From Anaerotignum sp. (GTDB lineage Bacteria; Bacillota; Clostridia; Lachnospirales; Anaerotignaceae), in assembly GCA_020024255.1 (NCBI GenBank), contig JAHHTX010000059.1:1-12987 (forward strand): a stretch of 12,987 nt of DNA, written 5' to 3'. A program made the translations under genes and the position numbers. The stretch's first letter is position 1. Each line of letters starts with the position of its first letter. The notes under the pieces were generated by a model that was given only the letters and a program-made list of their open reading frames with translations, was not told the origin of the DNA and searched no databases. Shown here piece by piece: positions 12,811 to 12,987 of the stretch.

Positions 12811-12885
12811 CTTTAGGGCTGTCATTATTTGTGCAAGGAAACATTTGGGGGGTGTTTCCTGACACGATATTATAATGACAAGAAG
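12808..12885. repeat. Large nested inverted repeat
   Basis: Three stems nest around one centre: TGTCATTAT (12820-12828) with ATAATGACA (12872-12880), GTG (12831-12833) with CAC (12863-12865), and AGGAAACA (12836-12843) with TGTTTCCT (12853-12860), leaving a 9-nt G-rich loop. CTTCT (12808-12812) and AGAAG (12881-12885) add an outer pair. The right arm contains TATAAT on the plus strand and ATTATA read as TATAAT on the minus strand, so it may overlap promoters. Confidence 0.55.
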
Positions 12886-12887
12886 AG

Positions 12888-12987
12888 ATGAAAAGTTTGA
12901 TTCAAAATAGCCTGATGCTAGGAGATTGCACCAAACTACAGAAACAAGCATACTTGATAAATATTTCCCTGCACTATGATGTACAAG
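12888..12987 (+). CDS. Possible start of a gene cut by the window edge
   Basis: From ATG 12888 a plus-strand frame stays open for 33 codons to the end of the window. The beginning reads MKSLIQNSLMLGDCTKLQK. The purine-rich AAGAAG before it is a poor ribosome binding site and sits too close. Without the rest I cannot assign a family, and an open run this short can occur by chance. Confidence 0.2.
   Translation, partial: MKSLIQNSLMLGDCTKLQKQAYLINISLHYDVQ

Overview
The window looks like a chromosomal piece of a low-GC Firmicute (Bacillota), most likely class Clostridia and possibly near Lachnospiraceae. This is inferred from gene content, AT-rich intergenic DNA, strong AAGGAGG-type ribosome binding sites, sigma-A-like promoters, the GlgC/GlgD pair and the glmU-prs order. 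No species can be named from the sequence alone. I see no transposase, integrase, CRISPR array or rRNA.

Layout. Bases 1-221 are a hairpin-dense non-coding stretch. murC (222-1601, minus) makes UDP-MurNAc-L-alanine. Divergent from it is a probable two-gene unit: a SUKH (SMI1/KNR4) protein (1850-2551) and a three-helix membrane protein (2577-3338). glgC-glgD (3480-5872, plus) encodes the ADP-glucose pyrophosphorylase pair for glycogen. It is followed by an intergenic stretch ending in a strong bidirectional terminator. A second probable SUKH protein lies at 6140-6964 (minus). glmU (7206-8582) and prs (8763-9725), both plus, make UDP-GlcNAc and PRPP. An isolated tRNA-Leu(CAG) (10056-10140) has its own consensus promoter. 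A GT4 glycosyltransferase (10291-11490, plus) converges on a small lipoprotein (11581-11907, minus), which is preceded by an AlkD-like DNA alkylation repair gene (12019-12747, minus). The last 240 bases hold a terminator-like leader, a nested inverted repeat and perhaps the start of another gene.

How the genes fit together. Most of the window is housekeeping metabolism centred on activated sugars: UDP-GlcNAc (GlmU), its use in peptidoglycan precursor synthesis (MurC), ADP-glucose (GlgC/GlgD), PRPP (Prs) and a sugar transferase. The accessory-looking parts are the two SUKH-family proteins on either side of glgCD with no toxin gene in sight, the membrane protein beside the first one, and several structured intergenic stretches. 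I find no convincing new multi-gene system. The best leads are the SUKH/membrane-protein pair, a candidate 49-aa membrane peptide before the tRNA, and the inverted repeats at both ends of the window and at the glgC transcription start.

Several start codons were placed by their ribosome binding sites rather than by the longest frame: the membrane protein (2577), glgD (4754), prs (8763), the glycosyltransferase (10291) and the lipoprotein (11907).
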